The position numbers were made by a program, and so were the translations under genes. DNA of 45,022 nt, taken from positions 1-45,022 of the forward strand of contig JAJZTS010000013.1 in NCBI GenBank assembly GCA_021848725.1, written 5' to 3'. This DNA comes from Pseudomonadota bacterium. Lineage in GTDB: Bacteria; Pseudomonadota; Gammaproteobacteria; Burkholderiales; Thiobacillaceae. Shown here piece after piece: positions 1 to 10,928 of this stretch. How positions within the stretch are numbered: the stretch's first letter is position 1; each line of letters begins with the position of its first letter. Under the pieces are notes generated by a model. That model did no database searches and was not told the DNA's origin. It worked only from the letters and a program-made list of their open reading frames with translations.

Positions 1-2
1 GG

Positions 3-1001
3 GAAAACGGCGTGTTGCGCCGAGAGATCAAACGCTATCGGGATGGCGAGACCATCCTCACCCAGGATACGGCGATGCAGCGCCTGCTCGATACCGCGCG
101 CCAGATCGCGCCGACCGATTGCAGTGTTCTGATCACCGGGGAGAGCGGGACCGGTAAGGAACTGATCGCCAAATTTCTGCACCAGCACAGCCTGCACAGC
201 GAGGGGCCGTTCACCGCGATTAACTGCGGCGCCTTCAGCGAGGAGTTGCTGGCCAATGAGTTGTTCGGCCACGAAAAAGATGCCTTTACCGGGGCGACCA
301 AGTTGAAGCGAGGGCTACTGGAGGTGAGCTCCGGCGGCACGCTTTTCCTCGATGAAGTGACGGAAATGCCTGCGTCCATGCAGGTCAAGCTATTGCGCGT
401 GTTGCAGGAAAAAGAGTTGTTCCGGGTCGGCGGTACCAATCCGGTGAAGTGCGATATCCGGCTGCTGGCGGCGACCAACGCGGACATCGCGGCGGCGGTC
501 AAATCGGGGGGCTTTCGCGAAGACCTGTATTTCCGACTAAACGTCGTCAATCTGCACATCCCGCCGTTGCGCGAACGGAAGGGGGATATCCCCTTATTGC
601 TTCAGCACTTCCTGCTGCGCTATGCCAGCCGGATGAACAAGGATGTGAAACACATCGCCGAGCCGGTGCTGTCGGTGTTGATGGGCTATTCCTTTCCCGG
701 CAACGTGCGGGAGTTGGAGAATCTGGTTGAACGCGGCACGGCCATGGCTCAAGGCGACACCATCGAGTTGGCGCACTTGCCGGAGCCGATGCAGACGCAA
801 GGCTCGACCATTGCGCCGCGTCGCGGCGACGGCCGGCTGCCTACGCTCGAAGAGCAAGAGCGGGCGTATATCCATCGGGTGTTGGACGAGGTGAACGGTA
901 ACCAGACCGCGGCGGCGCAGATATTGGGCATCAACCGGGCCTCGTTGTGGCGCAAGCTTAAGGCCTGGCAGGCGGCTACCGAGAGCCGCGATGCCGTTTG
1001 A
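3..1001 (+). CDS. NtrC-family sigma-54-dependent activator, 5'-truncated by window edge
   Basis: This is the AAA+ and DNA-binding part of a bacterial enhancer-binding protein that remodels sigma-54 RNA polymerase using ATP. The reading frame is open to the window start and reads ENGVLRREIKRY before the AAA+ domain, a linker typical of proteins with an N-terminal receiver domain, so the GTG at 12 is probably not the real start. Visible motifs are Walker A GESGTGKE, Walker B GGTLFLDE, the arginine-finger region FREDLYFRLNV, and a C-terminal Fis-type helix-turn-helix (NQTAAAQILGINRASLWRKL). The sigma-54 contact loop reads DAFTGA instead of the usual GAFTGA. It is probably the response regulator of a two-component pair whose kinase lies upstream, which is inference. 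The regulated genes cannot be told from this window. Confidence 0.93.
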   Translation, partial: ENGVLRREIKRYRDGETILTQDTAMQRLLDTARQIAPTDCSVLITGESGTGKELIAKFLHQHSLHSEGPFTAINCGAFSEELLANELFGHEKDAFTGATKLKRGLLEVSSGGTLFLDEVTEMPASMQVKLLRVLQEKELFRVGGTNPVKCDIRLLAATNADIAAAVKSGGFREDLYFRLNVVNLHIPPLRERKGDIPLLLQHFLLRYASRMNKDVKHIAEPVLSVLMGYSFPGNVRELENLVERGTAMAQGDTIELAHLPEPMQTQGSTIAPRRGDGRLPTLEEQERAYIHRVLDEVNGNQTAAAQILGINRASLWRKLKAWQAATESRDAV

Positions 1002-1034
1002 AATGTGCGTACTGTGCGTATGGCAAAGCAATGA

Positions 1035-1063
1035 TTGCTACCGATCTGGCAACCAGATACAAT
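1035..1063 (+). promoter_or_regulatory. Putative sigma-70 promoter for tRNA-Val
   Basis: A -35-like TTGCTA (1035-1040) is followed after 17 bp by a -10-like TACAAT (1058-1063). The predicted start lies a few bases upstream of the tRNA-Val 5' end at 1076. Confidence 0.5.
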
Positions 1064-1075
1064 GCCGACCTCTTT

Positions 1076-1152
1076 AGGCGCGTAGCTCAGCTGGTTAGAG
1101 CATCACCTTGACATGGTGGGGGTCGTTGGTTCGAGTCCAATCGCGCCTACCA
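1076..1152 (+). tRNA. tRNA-Val (anticodon GAC)
   Basis: The 77 bases fold as a complete cloverleaf. The acceptor stem pairs AGGCGCG (1076-1082) with CGCGCCT (1142-1148), followed by discriminator A and an encoded CCA (1150-1152). The D-arm begins GCTCAG, the anticodon loop TTGACAT places GAC at 1110-1112, and the T-loop is TTCGAGT. The sequence closely resembles E. coli tRNA-Val(GAC). It stands alone between the activator gene and thrS, with its own promoter-like signal and a terminator. Confidence 0.97.
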
Positions 1153-1158
1153 ACATAT

Positions 1159-1192
1159 AGAAAAGCCAGACCCGTTCTGGCTTTTCTTTTTT
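1159..1192 (+). terminator. Rho-independent terminator after tRNA-Val
   Basis: AGAAAAGCCAGA pairs with TCTGGCTTTTCT around a five-base loop and runs into a T-rich tail (1182-1192). It lies between the tRNA and thrS. Confidence 0.85.
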
Positions 1193-1206
1193 GATGGTAG
1201 CGAACG

Positions 1207-3111
1207 ATGCCTGTTATCCGTCTTCCCGATGGCTCCGAGCGCAGGTTCGATGAGCCGGTGACCGTGGCCCAGGTGGCGGCCAGCATCGGCGCCGGCCTGG
1301 CCCGGGCCGCCCTGGCCGGCAAGGTCAACGGCCAGTTGGTCGATACCTCCTTCCGCATTGAAAATGATGCCGACCTGGCCATCGTCACCGACAAGGATGC
1401 CGACGGCCTGGAGCTGATCCGCCATTCCATGGCCCACTTGCTGGCCTATGCGGTGAAGGAGCTGTTCCCCGAGGCCCAGGTCACCATCGGCCCGGTGATC
1501 GAGGACGGTTTTTACTACGACTTCGCCTACAAGCGTCCATTCACCCTGGATGACCTGGCCGCCATCGAAAAACGCATGGCCGAGCTGGCCAAGCAGGACA
1601 TCCCGGTCAGCCGCGAGGAATGGGAACGGGACAAGGCGGTCGAGTTCTTCAAGTCCATCGGCGAGCATTACAAGGCCGAGATCATCGCCAGCATTCCGGC
1701 CGGCCAGACCATTTCGCTGTACCGCGAGGGCGCGTTCATCGACCTCTGCCGCGGCCCGCACGTGCCCTCGACGGGCAAACTCAAGGTGTTCAAGCTGATG
1801 AAGGTGGCCGGGGCCTATTGGCGCGGCGACTCCAAGAACGAGATGCTGCAGCGCATCTACGGCACGGCCTGGGCCAAGAAGGAAGACCTCGATGCCTACC
1901 TGCATCGCCTGGAAGAGGCGGAGAAGCGCGACCACCGTCGCCTGGGCAAGCAGCTCGACCTGTTCCACATGCAGGACGAGGCGCCGGGCATGGTGTTCTG
2001 GCACCCGCACGGCTGGGTGATCTGGCAGGAGATCGAGCAGTACATGCGGGACAAGTTCCGCGAGTATGGCTACCAAGAAGTCAAAACCCCGACGGTGATG
2101 GACCGCAGCATGTGGGAGAAGTCCGGCCACTGGGAGAACTATCGCGAGAACATGTTCACCACCGCGTCGGAGAACCGCGACTACGCGGTAAAGCCGATGA
2201 ACTGCCCGGGCCACGTGCAGATATTCAACCACGGCCTGCATTCCTACCGCGATCTGCCGTTGCGCCTGGCCGAGTTTGGTTCCTGCCACCGCAATGAGCC
2301 GTCCGGTTCTCTGCATGGCTTGATGCGGGTGCGCGCCTTCGTTCAGGACGACGCCCATATCTTCTGTACTGAGGAGCAGGTCCAGGCCGAGGTGTCGGAT
2401 TTCATCAAGATGTTGCAGTCGGTCTATGCCGATTTCGGCTTCCACGACGTGCTGGTCAAGCTGTCGACCCGGCCGGCGAAGCGGGTCGGCACCGACGAGA
2501 CCTGGGACAAGGCCGAGGCCGCCCTGGCCGCCGCGTTGACCCAGAACGGTCTGGCCTATGACCTGCAGCCGGGCGAAGGCGCCTTCTACGGGCCCAAGAT
2601 CGAATTCACGCTGAAAGACTCCTTGGGCCGGCTCTGGCAATGCGGCACCATCCAGCTCGATTTCAATCTGCCGGTGCGCTTGGGCGCCGAATACGTGGCC
2701 GAGGACAATTCGCGCCACCCCCCGGTCATGCTGCATCGGGCTATCGTCGGTTCGATGGAGCGCTTCATCGGCATTCTGATCGAGCACTATGCCGGCAACT
2801 TCCCGCTCTGGCTGGCGCCGGTGCAGGCGGTGGTGATGAATATCACCGACGGCCAAGCCGAATATGCCGATGAGGTCAAAGAAGCCCTTAAAAAACAAGG
2901 ATTCAGGGCCATTTCGGACTTGAGGAATGAGAAGATTACCTATAAAATCCGCGAGCACTCCATGCAGCGCGTCCCTTATCAGTTAGTGGTTGGCGACAAG
3001 GAACGGGCGGAGGGCAAAGTGGCTGTACGCGTCCGCGGCGGCGAAGACCTGGGCCAGATGGGCCTGGACGAGCTGATCGCCCGATTGCGGCAGGAGCTGA
3101 AGGGCGCCTGA
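1207..3111 (+). CDS. thrS: Threonyl-tRNA synthetase
   Basis: This cytoplasmic class II synthetase charges tRNA-Thr with threonine and edits mischarged serine. The length of 634 residues is usual for the full-size enzyme. An N-terminal TGS domain occupies about residues 1-60. The editing domain shows the HxxxH motif in HSMAHLLA (His73, His77). The catalytic core contains MNCPGH, whose Cys is a zinc ligand, and motif 2 [17 protein letters not shown]-terminal anticodon-binding domain begins near [12 protein letters not shown]. The ATG at 1207 starts the TGS domain directly; no strong ribosome-binding site is visible. It begins the conserved thrS-infC-rpmI-rplT-pheST-ihfA cluster. Its stop codon lies in the loop of a perfect hairpin (3100-3123). 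Confidence 0.98.
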   Translation: MPVIRLPDGSERRFDEPVTVAQVAASIGAGLARAALAGKVNGQLVDTSFRIENDADLAIVTDKDADGLELIRHSMAHLLAYAVKELFPEAQVTIGPVIEDGFYYDFAYKRPFTLDDLAAIEKRMAELAKQDIPVSREEWERDKAVEFFKSIGEHYKAEIIASIPAGQTISLYREGAFIDLCRGPHVPSTGKLKVFKLMKVAGAYWRGDSKNEMLQRIYGTAWAKKEDLDAYLHRLEEAEKRDHRRLGKQLDLFHMQDEAPGMVFWHPHGWVIWQEIEQYMRDKFREYGYQEVKTPTVMDRSMWEKSGHWENYRENMFTTASENRDYAVKPMNCPGHVQIFNHGLHSYRDLPLRLAEFGSCHRNEPSGSLHGLMRVRAFVQDDAHIFCTEEQVQAEVSDFIKMLQSVYADFGFHDVLVKLSTRPAKRVGTDETWDKAEAALAAALTQNGLAYDLQPGEGAFYGPKIEFTLKDSLGRLWQCGTIQLDFNLPVRLGAEYVAEDNSRHPPVMLHRAIVGSMERFIGILIEHYAGNFPLWLAPVQAVVMNITDGQAEYADEVKEALKKQGFRAISDLRNEKITYKIREHSMQRVPYQLVVGDKERAEGKVAVRVRGGEDLGQMGLDELIARLRQELKGA

Positions 3112-3123
3112 TTAGGCGCCCTT
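3100..3123 (+). terminator. Hairpin spanning the thrS stop, possible attenuator
   Basis: AAGGGCGCC and GGCGCCCTT form a perfect 9-bp stem with a 6-base loop that contains the thrS TGA. The tail (agcatttagtaaatatttt) is AT-rich but not a clean T-run, so this may be a weak terminator or an RNA-stabilising end before infC. Confidence 0.45.
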
Positions 3124-3154
3124 AGCATTTAGTAAATATTTTAGGAGCTTGGCG

Positions 3155-3676
3155 ATAGCACAGGAAAAAGACCCGCGGATCAACGGTGAGATCGATGCAC
3201 CCGAGATTCGCTTGATCGGGGGCGACGGCGAACAACTCGGCGTCGTAAGTCTGAGAGAAGCGATGCAGAAGGCGGAAGAGGCCGATCTGGATCTGGTGGA
3301 GATTGCCCCTACGGCGGTACCTCCGGTTTGCCGAATCATGGATTACGGCAAATTCAAATACCAGGAACAGAAAAAGCAGCACGAAGCCAGGCTCAAGCAA
3401 AAGCAGATCCAGGTCAAGGAAGTCAAATTCCGGCCGGCTACCGACGAGAACGACTACCAGATCAAGCTGCGCAATATGACGCGCTTTCTGGAGGAGGGCG
3501 ACAAGGTAAAAGTGACCTTGCGCTTCCGCGGTCGTGAAATGGCCCATCAGGAGTTTGGTGTGGCGCAGCTGAAGCGGATCGAGACTGATCTAGCCGAGTT
3601 GGGAACGGTCGAGCAGTTCCCCAAGCTGGAAGGCCGGCAGATGGTCATGGTGCTGTCGCCGAAGAAGAAAAAGTGA
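3155..3676 (+). CDS. infC: Translation initiation factor IF-3
   Basis: IF-3 binds the 30S subunit, prevents premature 50S joining and proofreads the start codon and initiator tRNA. The N-domain contains [22 protein letters not shown] and the C-domain [19 protein letters not shown] and [11 protein letters not shown]. No ATG is available at the 5' end. A good Shine-Dalgarno AGGAG lies at 3143-3147. A TTG at 3149 is only one base from it, while ATA at 3155 is 7 bases away and gives an N-terminus M-A-Q-E-K as in related beta-proteobacterial IF-3s (from memory). I therefore chose the non-canonical ATA, consistent with the AUU-type start used by infC for autoregulation. TTG at 3149 is the alternative. 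Next genes are rpmI and rplT. Confidence 0.95.
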   Translation: MAQEKDPRINGEIDAPEIRLIGGDGEQLGVVSLREAMQKAEEADLDLVEIAPTAVPPVCRIMDYGKFKYQEQKKQHEARLKQKQIQVKEVKFRPATDENDYQIKLRNMTRFLEEGDKVKVTLRFRGREMAHQEFGVAQLKRIETDLAELGTVEQFPKLEGRQMVMVLSPKKKK

Positions 3677-3691
3677 CTTGGCGTTAGCCAG

Positions 3692-3717
3692 GTCATTCTC
3701 GCGCAAGCGGGATCCAG
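3692..3717 (+). repeat. Degenerate half-copy of dispersed repeat family A
   Basis: GTCATTCTCGCGCAAGCGGG followed by ATCCAG matches one arm of the family-A palindrome seen in full at 23429, 41780 and 42866. It sits in the 160-bp infC-rpmI spacer. The rest of that spacer shows nothing I recognise apart from the rpmI ribosome-binding site. Confidence 0.6.
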
Positions 3718-3836
3718 ATTTTGAGGCGGGATGCGGGCCTCGTTAATATCCGCATCGAAATAAGTGCCGACAGGTCGGTCAAGCATCTCCGCAGCTGGGG
3801 GTCACCTGCAGGCATCCAAGAGTTAGGAGCATTCAC

Positions 3837-4034
3837 ATGCCCAAGATGAAGACCAAGAGCGGGGCGAAAAAGCGCTTCCGCGTGCGTGGCAGTGGCAGCG
3901 TCAAGCGCAGTCATGCTTATCTGCGCCACATCCTCACCAAGAAAAGCACCAAGCGCAAGCGCAACCTACGTGGCATGGGCGGCGTCGCCGCCGTGGACGT
4001 GGGTCATGTTCGTGCCATGCTGCCCTACGCATAA
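3837..4034 (+). CDS. rpmI: Large ribosomal subunit protein bL35
   Basis: This small, very basic 65-residue protein of the 50S subunit reads [20 protein letters not shown] and ends in the conserved region around [22 protein letters not shown]. The length is as expected for L35. AGGAG at 3825-3829 is well placed for the ATG at 3837. It is the middle gene of infC-rpmI-rplT, an order that is nearly universal in bacteria. In other bacteria L20 represses this operon through the mRNA; I see no specific L20 site here. Confidence 0.97.
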   Translation: MPKMKTKSGAKKRFRVRGSGSVKRSHAYLRHILTKKSTKRKRNLRGMGGVAAVDVGHVRAMLPYA

Positions 4035-4045
4035 GGAGTTGAACC

Positions 4046-4411
4046 ATGCCCCGAGTTAAACGTGGAACAGTCGCCCGCGCCCACCACAAGAAGGTGATGG
4101 ACGCGGCCAAAGGCTACCGTGGTCGTCGTGGTAACGTCTTCCGCGTCGCCAAAGAAGCGGTGATGAAGGCGGGCCAGTATGCCTACCGTGACCGTCGCCA
4201 GCGCAAGCGTCAATTCCGTGCCCTGTGGATCGCCCGTATCAACGCGGCGGTGCGCGAGATGGGCGTCGAATTGAACTACAGCCAGTTCATGAACGGTCTG
4301 AAGAAGGCCTCGATCGACATCGACCGCAAGGTCCTGGCCGATATGGCCGTGTTCGATCAGCCGGCATTCGCCAAGGTGGTTGAGCAGGCCAAGGCCAGCC
4401 TGGGGGCCTAA
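4046..4411 (+). CDS. rplT: Large ribosomal subunit protein bL20
   Basis: The 121-residue product is 50S protein L20, which binds 23S rRNA early in assembly and represses its own operon in several bacteria. Diagnostic segments are [36 protein letters not shown] and [19 protein letters not shown]. It lies 11 bp after rpmI with AAGGAG just before the ATG, so the two are cotranscribed. A strong terminator follows. Confidence 0.98.
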   Translation: MPRVKRGTVARAHHKKVMDAAKGYRGRRGNVFRVAKEAVMKAGQYAYRDRRQRKRQFRALWIARINAAVREMGVELNYSQFMNGLKKASIDIDRKVLADMAVFDQPAFAKVVEQAKASLGA

Positions 4412-5469
<1,058 letters not shown>

Positions 5470-5575
5470 TGCGGTCGTTTCAGTGGAGGCTAATGTGGGC
5501 CGCAGGCGCACGTTATGCCGGAACTAAAATGATGTTCGCTTCCTTAAGTTCATCTGAACACACGGGACAAGCAAG

Positions 5576-7936
5576 ATGAAATTTTCCGAAAACTGGCTGC
5601 GTAGCCTGTGCAATCCGGGCCTCGATACCGCACAACTGGAACACCTGGTGACCATGGCCGGCCTCGAGGTCGAGGCCGTCGAGCCGGCAGCGCCCGCCTT
5701 CGACAAGGTGGTGGTGGCCGAGATTCTCAGCGCCGAGAAGCACCCCAATGCCGACCGCTTGCAGGTCTGCCGGGTCAAGGTGGGCGAGGGCGAGCCCTTG
5801 CAGGTCGTCTGCGGCGCGCCCAATGCCCGCGCCGGCCTGAAGACCGCCTGCGCCCTGGTCGGCGCCGAGTTGCCGGGCGAGTTCAAGATCAAGCAGGCCA
5901 AGGTGCGCAGCGTCGAATCCTTCGGCATGCTGTGCTCGGCCAAGGAGCTGGGCCTGACCGAGGCCGCCGAGGGCATCCTGGAATTGCCGGCCGACGCGCC
6001 GGTGGGCGAGGATTTTCGCGCCTATCGTCGGCTGGACGACAATCTGCTCACCCTCAAGCTCACGCCCAATCGGGGCGATTGCTTGTCGGTCTTGGGCATT
6101 GCCCGCGAGGTCGCCGCCCTGACCGGCGCCCAGTTGAACCATATCGATTGTTCGCCGGTAGCGGCGACGATCGCCGATACCTTCCCGGTCACCGTGGACG
6201 AGGCCAAGGCCTGCCCGCGTTATTGCGGCCGGGTCATTCGCGGCATCGATGCCCAGGCCGCGACCCCAGCCTGGATGTTGGAGCGCCTGGAGCGCAGCGG
6301 CCTGCGCGGCATCCATCCGGTGGTCGACGTGACCAACTACGTGCTGCTGGAGCTGGGTCAGCCCATGCATGCCTTCGACCTGACCAAGCTCAAGGGCGGC
6401 ATCCGCGTGCGCCTGGGCCAGGCCGGCGAGAAGTTGGCGCTGCTCAACGAGCAGACCATCGAGTTGGCCGCCGATACCCTGGCCGTCGCCGACGACAGCG
6501 GTGCACTGGCTCTGGCCGGCGTGATGGGCGGTGCGGCGAGCGCCGTGTCCGAGGCCACGCAGGACATCTTCCTCGAGTCGGCCCATTTTGTGCCAGCGGC
6601 CATCGCCGGTCGTGCTCGGCGCTACGGCCTCAGCACCGACTCCGCGCACCGTTTCGAGCGCGGTGTCGACATCGACCTGCCGCGCCACGCCCTGGAGCGG
6701 GCGACTCGTTTGATTCTCGACATCTGCGGCGGCCAGGCCGGCCCATTGGTGGAGACTGTGACCGAGCTGCCCCAGCGTCGGCCGGTGGCCTTCCGGCCGG
6801 CGCGGGCCTGCCGTTTGCTCGGCATCGATCTCGATGCCGCCGAGATGCGCGCCATCTTCGGCCGCCTCGGCATGCAGGTTAGCGAGCAGGGCGATGCCTT
6901 CCAGGTGACGCCTCCTGGTTTCCGTTTCGACATCGAACGCGAGGTCGACCTGATCGAGGAGGTTGCGCGGGTCCACGGCTACGAGGCCATCCCCATCGTC
7001 GCGCCCAAGGGCGAGGCACGTTTGCTACCGGTGCCAGAGGCCGAGCGGACGGTCCTTGAAGCGAAGCGCCTACTCAACGCCCGCGGTTATCAAGAGATCA
7101 TCACCTACAGTTTCATCGCCGCCGAGTTGGATGCCGATTTCCGGGCGAGCGGCCAGGCCGTGGCCTTGCTCAACCCGATTGCCAGCCAGATGGACACGAT
7201 GCGTGGCAGCCTGATGGGTGGCTTGGTGCAAACCCTGCGGCACAACCTCAATCACGGTCAGGAACGCCTGCGCCTGTTCGAGCTGGGCCGCTGCTTCAAT
7301 GGCGCTGCCGCCGAGGCGCAGCCTTTGCGCTTGGCCGGTCTGGCTTATGGTCATGCCCGGCCCGAGCAGTGGGGCGAGGCCAAACGTGAGGCCGACTTCT
7401 TCGACGTCCGTGGTGATATCGAGGCCCTAATGCATCCGTTGCCGATCCGATTCGAACGGGCCGGGCATCCGGCCCTGCATCCGGGCCGTACCGCCTGCAT
7501 CGCCCTGGACGGTCAGGTGATCGGCTGGCTGGGCACCCTGCATCCGCGCTTGGTGCAGAAATACGACTTCGTCCGTGCCCCCATCCTATTCGAGCTGGAT
7601 TGGTCCGCCGTGGTCACGCGCATGGCCCCGCGTTATCTTGGTCTATCCAAGTTCCCGGCGGTGCGCCGTGACATCGCCGTGGTGGCCGATGCGGATGTCG
7701 CCGTAGGTGACATGCTGACGGCAGCTCGGGCCAATCTGCCGGCCAAGATGGTGGACATCTCGCTGTTCGACGTATACCAAGGCAAAGGCATGGAGTCTGG
7801 CAAAAAAAGCCTTGCTTTCAGCATGTTATTACAAGATACTGAGAAAACGCTTACAGACGTTGAGATCGAGGCGGCCGTGGATAAGATGACGCAGTTCCTG
7901 GCCGAACGTTTCAATGCGACGTTGCGTGCCGCTTAA
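5576..7936 (+). CDS. pheT: Phenylalanyl-tRNA synthetase beta subunit
   Basis: The 786-residue beta subunit partners PheS and carries the tRNA-binding and editing domains. The N-terminus [11 protein letters not shown] leads into an EMAP/OB-fold tRNA-binding domain (around [18 protein letters not shown]). The B3/B4 editing region, the B5 domain (around [20 protein letters not shown]) and a class II-like core follow. The C-terminal FDX-ACB domain begins near [14 protein letters not shown] and binds the tRNA-Phe anticodon stem. The TAA stop overlaps an in-frame ATG upstream of ihfA by one base, so pheT and ihfA are probably one transcript, as in E. coli. Confidence 0.98.
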   Translation: MKFSENWLRSLCNPGLDTAQLEHLVTMAGLEVEAVEPAAPAFDKVVVAEILSAEKHPNADRLQVCRVKVGEGEPLQVVCGAPNARAGLKTACALVGAELPGEFKIKQAKVRSVESFGMLCSAKELGLTEAAEGILELPADAPVGEDFRAYRRLDDNLLTLKLTPNRGDCLSVLGIAREVAALTGAQLNHIDCSPVAATIADTFPVTVDEAKACPRYCGRVIRGIDAQAATPAWMLERLERSGLRGIHPVVDVTNYVLLELGQPMHAFDLTKLKGGIRVRLGQAGEKLALLNEQTIELAADTLAVADDSGALALAGVMGGAASAVSEATQDIFLESAHFVPAAIAGRARRYGLSTDSAHRFERGVDIDLPRHALERATRLILDICGGQAGPLVETVTELPQRRPVAFRPARACRLLGIDLDAAEMRAIFGRLGMQVSEQGDAFQVTPPGFRFDIEREVDLIEEVARVHGYEAIPIVAPKGEARLLPVPEAERTVLEAKRLLNARGYQEIITYSFIAAELDADFRASGQAVALLNPIASQMDTMRGSLMGGLVQTLRHNLNHGQERLRLFELGRCFNGAAAEAQPLRLAGLAYGHARPEQWGEAKREADFFDVRGDIEALMHPLPIRFERAGHPALHPGRTACIALDGQVIGWLGTLHPRLVQKYDFVRAPILFELDWSAVVTRMAPRYLGLSKFPAVRRDIAVVADADVAVGDMLTAARANLPAKMVDISLFDVYQGKGMESGKKSLAFSMLLQDTEKTLTDVEIEAAVDKMTQFLAERFNATLRAA

Positions 7937-7953
7937 TGGAGCCTACTAACAAA

Positions 7954-8265
7954 ATGACGACGCTCACCAAGGCCGAACTGGCCAATTTGTTGTTCGAAAA
8001 AGTGGGGCTGAATAAACGCGAGGCCAAGGAAATGGTCGAGGCGTTTTTCGAAGAGGTGCGCACCGCTCTGGAAACGGGGGACAGCGTCAAATTGTCGGGC
8101 TTCGGCAATTTCCAATTGCGAGACAAACCTCAGCGCCCCGGTCGCAATCCGAAGACCGGCGAAGAAATGCCGATCACTGCGCGCCGCGTGGTGACTTTTC
8201 ACTCCAGCCAAAAGCTGAAGGCCATGGTCGAGACGGCTCATGCCGGAACCTCAGTCGCAGAGTGA
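7954..8265 (+). CDS. ihfA: Integration host factor alpha subunit
   Basis: This DNA-bending protein pairs with IhfB and shapes nucleoid, promoter and recombination complexes. The sequence [32 protein letters not shown], the loop [23 protein letters not shown] and [10 protein letters not shown] are diagnostic. From ATG 7954 the product has 103 residues and starts MTTLTKAEL, matching the family. An earlier ATG at 7936, overlapping the pheT stop, would add six residues and cannot be excluded. The 3' end overlaps the next gene by 26 bp. Confidence 0.96.
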   Translation: MTTLTKAELANLLFEKVGLNKREAKEMVEAFFEEVRTALETGDSVKLSGFGNFQLRDKPQRPGRNPKTGEEMPITARRVVTFHSSQKLKAMVETAHAGTSVAE

Positions 8266-8635
8266 TCTGCCGCCCATTCCGTCGAAGCGTTACTTCACGA
8301 TCGGTGAGGTAAGCGAACTCTGCGCGGTCAAACCGCATGTGCTGCGCTATTGGGAGCAGGAGTTCACCCAGCTCAAACCAGTCAAGCGCCGCGGCAACCG
8401 CCGCTACTATCAGCACCACGAGGTGATGCTGATCCGACGCATTCGCCAGTTGCTCTACGAAGAAGGTTTCACCATCAGTGGTGCCCGCAATCGCTTGAGT
8501 AGCGAAGAATTGGCCGAGGTGGCCGCCGCTGCGTCGCCAGTGCATGCTGCATCCGCGGTCAATGCCGGTCCATTGGCCGCCGCCGAAATTAAAAAAGCGC
8601 TCGGAGAGATTCTCGTAGTGCTCGGCCAAAATTAG
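8240..8635 (+). CDS. MerR-family transcriptional regulator
   Basis: The 131-residue protein has the winged-helix MerR domain: [27 protein letters not shown], then [37 protein letters not shown]. The C-terminus is short and Ala-rich with no obvious metal-binding cysteines, so an effector cannot be named. The start lies inside ihfA, making it translationally coupled. This ihfA-merR-tRNA-Pro order is common in beta- and gamma-proteobacteria (from memory), but the targets of the regulator are not known to me. Confidence 0.92.
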   Translation: MPEPQSQSDLPPIPSKRYFTIGEVSELCAVKPHVLRYWEQEFTQLKPVKRRGNRRYYQHHEVMLIRRIRQLLYEEGFTISGARNRLSSEELAEVAAAASPVHAASAVNAGPLAAAEIKKALGEILVVLGQN

Positions 8636-8655
8636 ATTCAAGATGGTTTTTTGAA

Positions 8656-8684
8656 TTGCGTTGGTATGGCTGCCGGCTTATAAT
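8656..8684 (+). promoter_or_regulatory. Sigma-70 promoter for tRNA-Pro
   Basis: TTGCGT (8656-8661), a 17-bp spacer and a consensus TATAAT (8679-8684) place transcription start just upstream of the tRNA-Pro at 8695. Confidence 0.7.
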
Positions 8685-8694
8685 CCGCGCCGTT

Positions 8695-8771
8695 CGGGGC
8701 GTAGCGCAGCCTGGTAGCGCACCTGCATGGGGTGCAGGGGGTCGGAAGTTCGAATCTTCTCGCCCCGACCA
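8695..8771 (+). tRNA. tRNA-Pro (anticodon GGG)
   Basis: The 77-base cloverleaf pairs CGGGGCG (8695-8701) with CGCCCCG (8761-8767), followed by A and an encoded CCA. The anticodon stem CCTGC/GCAGG encloses loop ATGGGGT with GGG at 8729-8731. The T-loop is TTCGAAT. The sequence is close to E. coli tRNA-Pro(GGG). surE begins 29 bp later without a visible terminator, so the tRNA promoter may also serve surE. Confidence 0.97.
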
Positions 8772-8800
8772 TAAATTCCCCAATTTTCTGACTTATAGCC

Positions 8801-9544
8801 ATGCGAATATTGCTCAGTAACGACGACGGCTATTTCGCACCCGGCTTGGCTCAATTGGCCTCGACCTTGGCTACCTTCGCCGAGGTTACCGTCGTCGCGC
8901 CGGAACGCGACCGTAGCGGGGCCAGCAATTCCCTGACCCTGGATCGGCCGCTGATCGTGCGCCAGACGCCCAATGGCTTCTATCATGTCAATGGCACACC
9001 AACCGACTGCGTACACCTGGCGGTTACGGGTTTACTGCCGGAATTGCCCGATATGGTGATCTCAGGCATCAACCACGGCTCCAATATGGGCGATGACACG
9101 GTTTATTCCGGCACGGTGGCGGCGGCGACCGAAGGCTTCTTGCTGGGCATTCCCTCAATTGCGGTCTCGCTGGTCAATGTCGGCGGGGAGAATTTCCAGA
9201 CTGCGGCCGACTTCGTGGCCGATTTGGCCAAGCGCTTTGCCGCCAATCCGATCAAAGAGCCGACGCTGCTCAACGTCAACGTGCCGGATGTGAAGGCGGA
9301 GGCGATTTGTGGTGTGGAAGTCACGCGGCTAGGCAAGCGGCATAAGGCCGAGCCGGTCGTGAAGGCGGTCAATCCCCGGAATCAGACGGTCTACTGGGTC
9401 GGCGCGGCCGGTGCGGCGCAGGATGCCGGGCCGGGTACGGACTTCCATGCGGTAGCTCGAAACTACATCTCGGTGACGCCGCTGCAGGTCGATTTGACGC
9501 GCTATGCCCAGCTGGACATGTTGAAGGGCTGGATCCAGGCATGA
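8801..9544 (+). CDS. surE: 5'/3'-nucleotidase SurE
   Basis: SurE is a metal-dependent survival phosphatase acting on nucleoside monophosphates. The 247 residues begin [16 protein letters not shown], where the metal-binding NDDG motif is intact, followed by [16 protein letters not shown] and [25 protein letters not shown], which contains further metal and active-site residues. It opens the surE-pcm-nlpD-rpoS operon, an order shared with other proteobacteria and linked to stationary-phase survival. Its stop overlaps the pcm start (ATGA). Confidence 0.98.
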   Translation: MRILLSNDDGYFAPGLAQLASTLATFAEVTVVAPERDRSGASNSLTLDRPLIVRQTPNGFYHVNGTPTDCVHLAVTGLLPELPDMVISGINHGSNMGDDTVYSGTVAAATEGFLLGIPSIAVSLVNVGGENFQTAADFVADLAKRFAANPIKEPTLLNVNVPDVKAEAICGVEVTRLGKRHKAEPVVKAVNPRNQTVYWVGAAGAAQDAGPGTDFHAVARNYISVTPLQVDLTRYAQLDMLKGWIQA

Positions 9545-10200
9545 GCGGTACGCATTCCGGCATCGGTATGACGTCGCAGCGCACGCGCGCTCGTATGGTC
9601 GAGCGCCTGAAAGAGCAAGGGATTAGCGATCCTAAGGTGCTGGCCGCGATGAACGCCGTGCCTCGGCACGTCTTTTTGGAAGATGCCTTGCAGATTCGCG
9701 CCTATGAGGACACGCCGTTGCCGATCGGCCACGGCCAGACCATTTCCAGTCCTTATACTGTGGCGCGCTCCTGCGAGTTGGCTTGCCAGGGCAAGCGCAT
9801 GGAGAAGGTGCTGGAGATCGGTGGGGGGTGCGGCTATCAAGCCGCGGTTCTGGCCCAACTGGCGCAAAAGGTCATCAGCATCGAGCGCATCGCCGGCTTG
9901 GTCGGCAAGGCGCGCAATACCCTGCGCGAGCTGCGCATCGCCAATGTGCAGATCAAGATCGCCGATGGCACGCTCGGCTACAAGGAAGCGGCACCCTTCG
10001 ATGCCATCGTGGTGGCCGCGGCCATGCCCTATATTCCGGAAGAACTGATCGCACAGCTTAAACCGGGTGGGCGCTTGGTCGCGCCGGTGGGGTCGGGCGA
10101 CAACCAGCGGCTAAAGATGGTGGAGGCCGGACCGGAAGGGTACGTCGAAAGCGATTTGGAGGCCGCCAAATTCGTCCCTCTCCTGCCGGGAGTGGGTTGA
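9541..10200 (+). CDS. pcm: Protein-L-isoaspartate O-methyltransferase
   Basis: This SAM-dependent enzyme methylates isoaspartyl residues in aged proteins to start their repair. The 219-residue product shows the family signature [13 protein letters not shown] and the SAM-binding motif [16 protein letters not shown], in which GGGCG replaces the more usual GTGSG. The [17 protein letters not shown]-terminal region is also typical. It overlaps surE by 4 bp and nlpD by 4 bp, so all are translated in series. Confidence 0.96.
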   Translation: MSGTHSGIGMTSQRTRARMVERLKEQGISDPKVLAAMNAVPRHVFLEDALQIRAYEDTPLPIGHGQTISSPYTVARSCELACQGKRMEKVLEIGGGCGYQAAVLAQLAQKVISIERIAGLVGKARNTLRELRIANVQIKIADGTLGYKEAAPFDAIVVAAAMPYIPEELIAQLKPGGRLVAPVGSGDNQRLKMVEAGPEGYVESDLEAAKFVPLLPGVG

Positions 10201-10916
10201 GCCGGGTCTTCGCCCTCGCTGTGCTGGCAGGCCTGTTGTTGGCTGGCTGCAGCCTCACTTCCAAGCTGTTCGCCCCCATTCGAGAGATCGGCAAGGCCGG
10301 TAAGCCGGCCGAGCATTACGTCGTCCAGCCGGGGGATACCCTCTATAAAATCGCCTACGAATTCGGACTGGATGTACGCGATTTGGCGGCTTGGAATGCG
10401 CTGAACGATCCTAACCATATTCGTGCCGGCGATCGCCTGAGATTGCTGCCGCCCCGCGCCGCGAAGGTGGCGGCAACCAGCCCGGAAGCGGTTCGCAAGG
10501 CCGCCAAGCCCCTCTTGAAACCCACGCCTGAACCGGATGCAGAGCCAACGAGCTGGATCTGGCCGCTGCACGGCAAATTGTTGGCTGGTTTCAACGAGTC
10601 GACAGGCAACAAGGGCATCGACGTCGCCGGGATCATCGGCGAGCCCATTGTGGCAACTACTAATGGGGTTGTGGTGTATACGGGGGAGGGCTTGCGCGGC
10701 TATGGGAAACTCACCATCATTAGGCACAGTCCGACAGCCTTGTCGGCCTACGCACACCAATCACGCATTCTGGTGACCGAGGGCCAGGCGGTAACGCAAG
10801 GGCAAAAGATCGGCGAGGTGGGAGATAGTGATGCGGATCGGGTCAAGTTGCATTTCGAGATTCGGCTTCTAGGCAGACCGGTCGACCCGCTGCTCTATCT
10901 ATCAAAAACCGGATGA
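10197..10916 (+). CDS. nlpD: NlpD-type LysM/LytM lipoprotein (amidase activator)
   Basis: The TTG start at 10197 overlaps the pcm stop (TTGA). Residues 1-20 form a lipoprotein signal with lipobox LAGC. A LysM domain follows ([19 protein letters not shown] to RAGDRLRLL), then a C-terminal LytM/M23 domain from about residue 120. The catalytic residues are degenerate: NKGIDVAG lacks the usual His before KGID, and KLHFEIR has lost the first His of HxH. That fits NlpD, which activates the AmiC amidase at the septum rather than cutting peptidoglycan itself (E. coli knowledge). The position just before rpoS supports the name. The rpoS promoter often lies within nlpD; I could not assign one. Confidence 0.93.
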   Translation: MSRVFALAVLAGLLLAGCSLTSKLFAPIREIGKAGKPAEHYVVQPGDTLYKIAYEFGLDVRDLAAWNALNDPNHIRAGDRLRLLPPRAAKVAATSPEAVRKAAKPLLKPTPEPDAEPTSWIWPLHGKLLAGFNESTGNKGIDVAGIIGEPIVATTNGVVVYTGEGLRGYGKLTIIRHSPTALSAYAHQSRILVTEGQAVTQGQKIGEVGDSDADRVKLHFEIRLLGRPVDPLLYLSKTG

Positions 10917-10928
10917 GTAGGAGGTCAC

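Noticed and set aside
10197-10916. Active M23 peptidoglycan endopeptidase
   Set aside because: Zinc-ligand histidines of the LytM domain are missing, which fits a non-catalytic NlpD activator.
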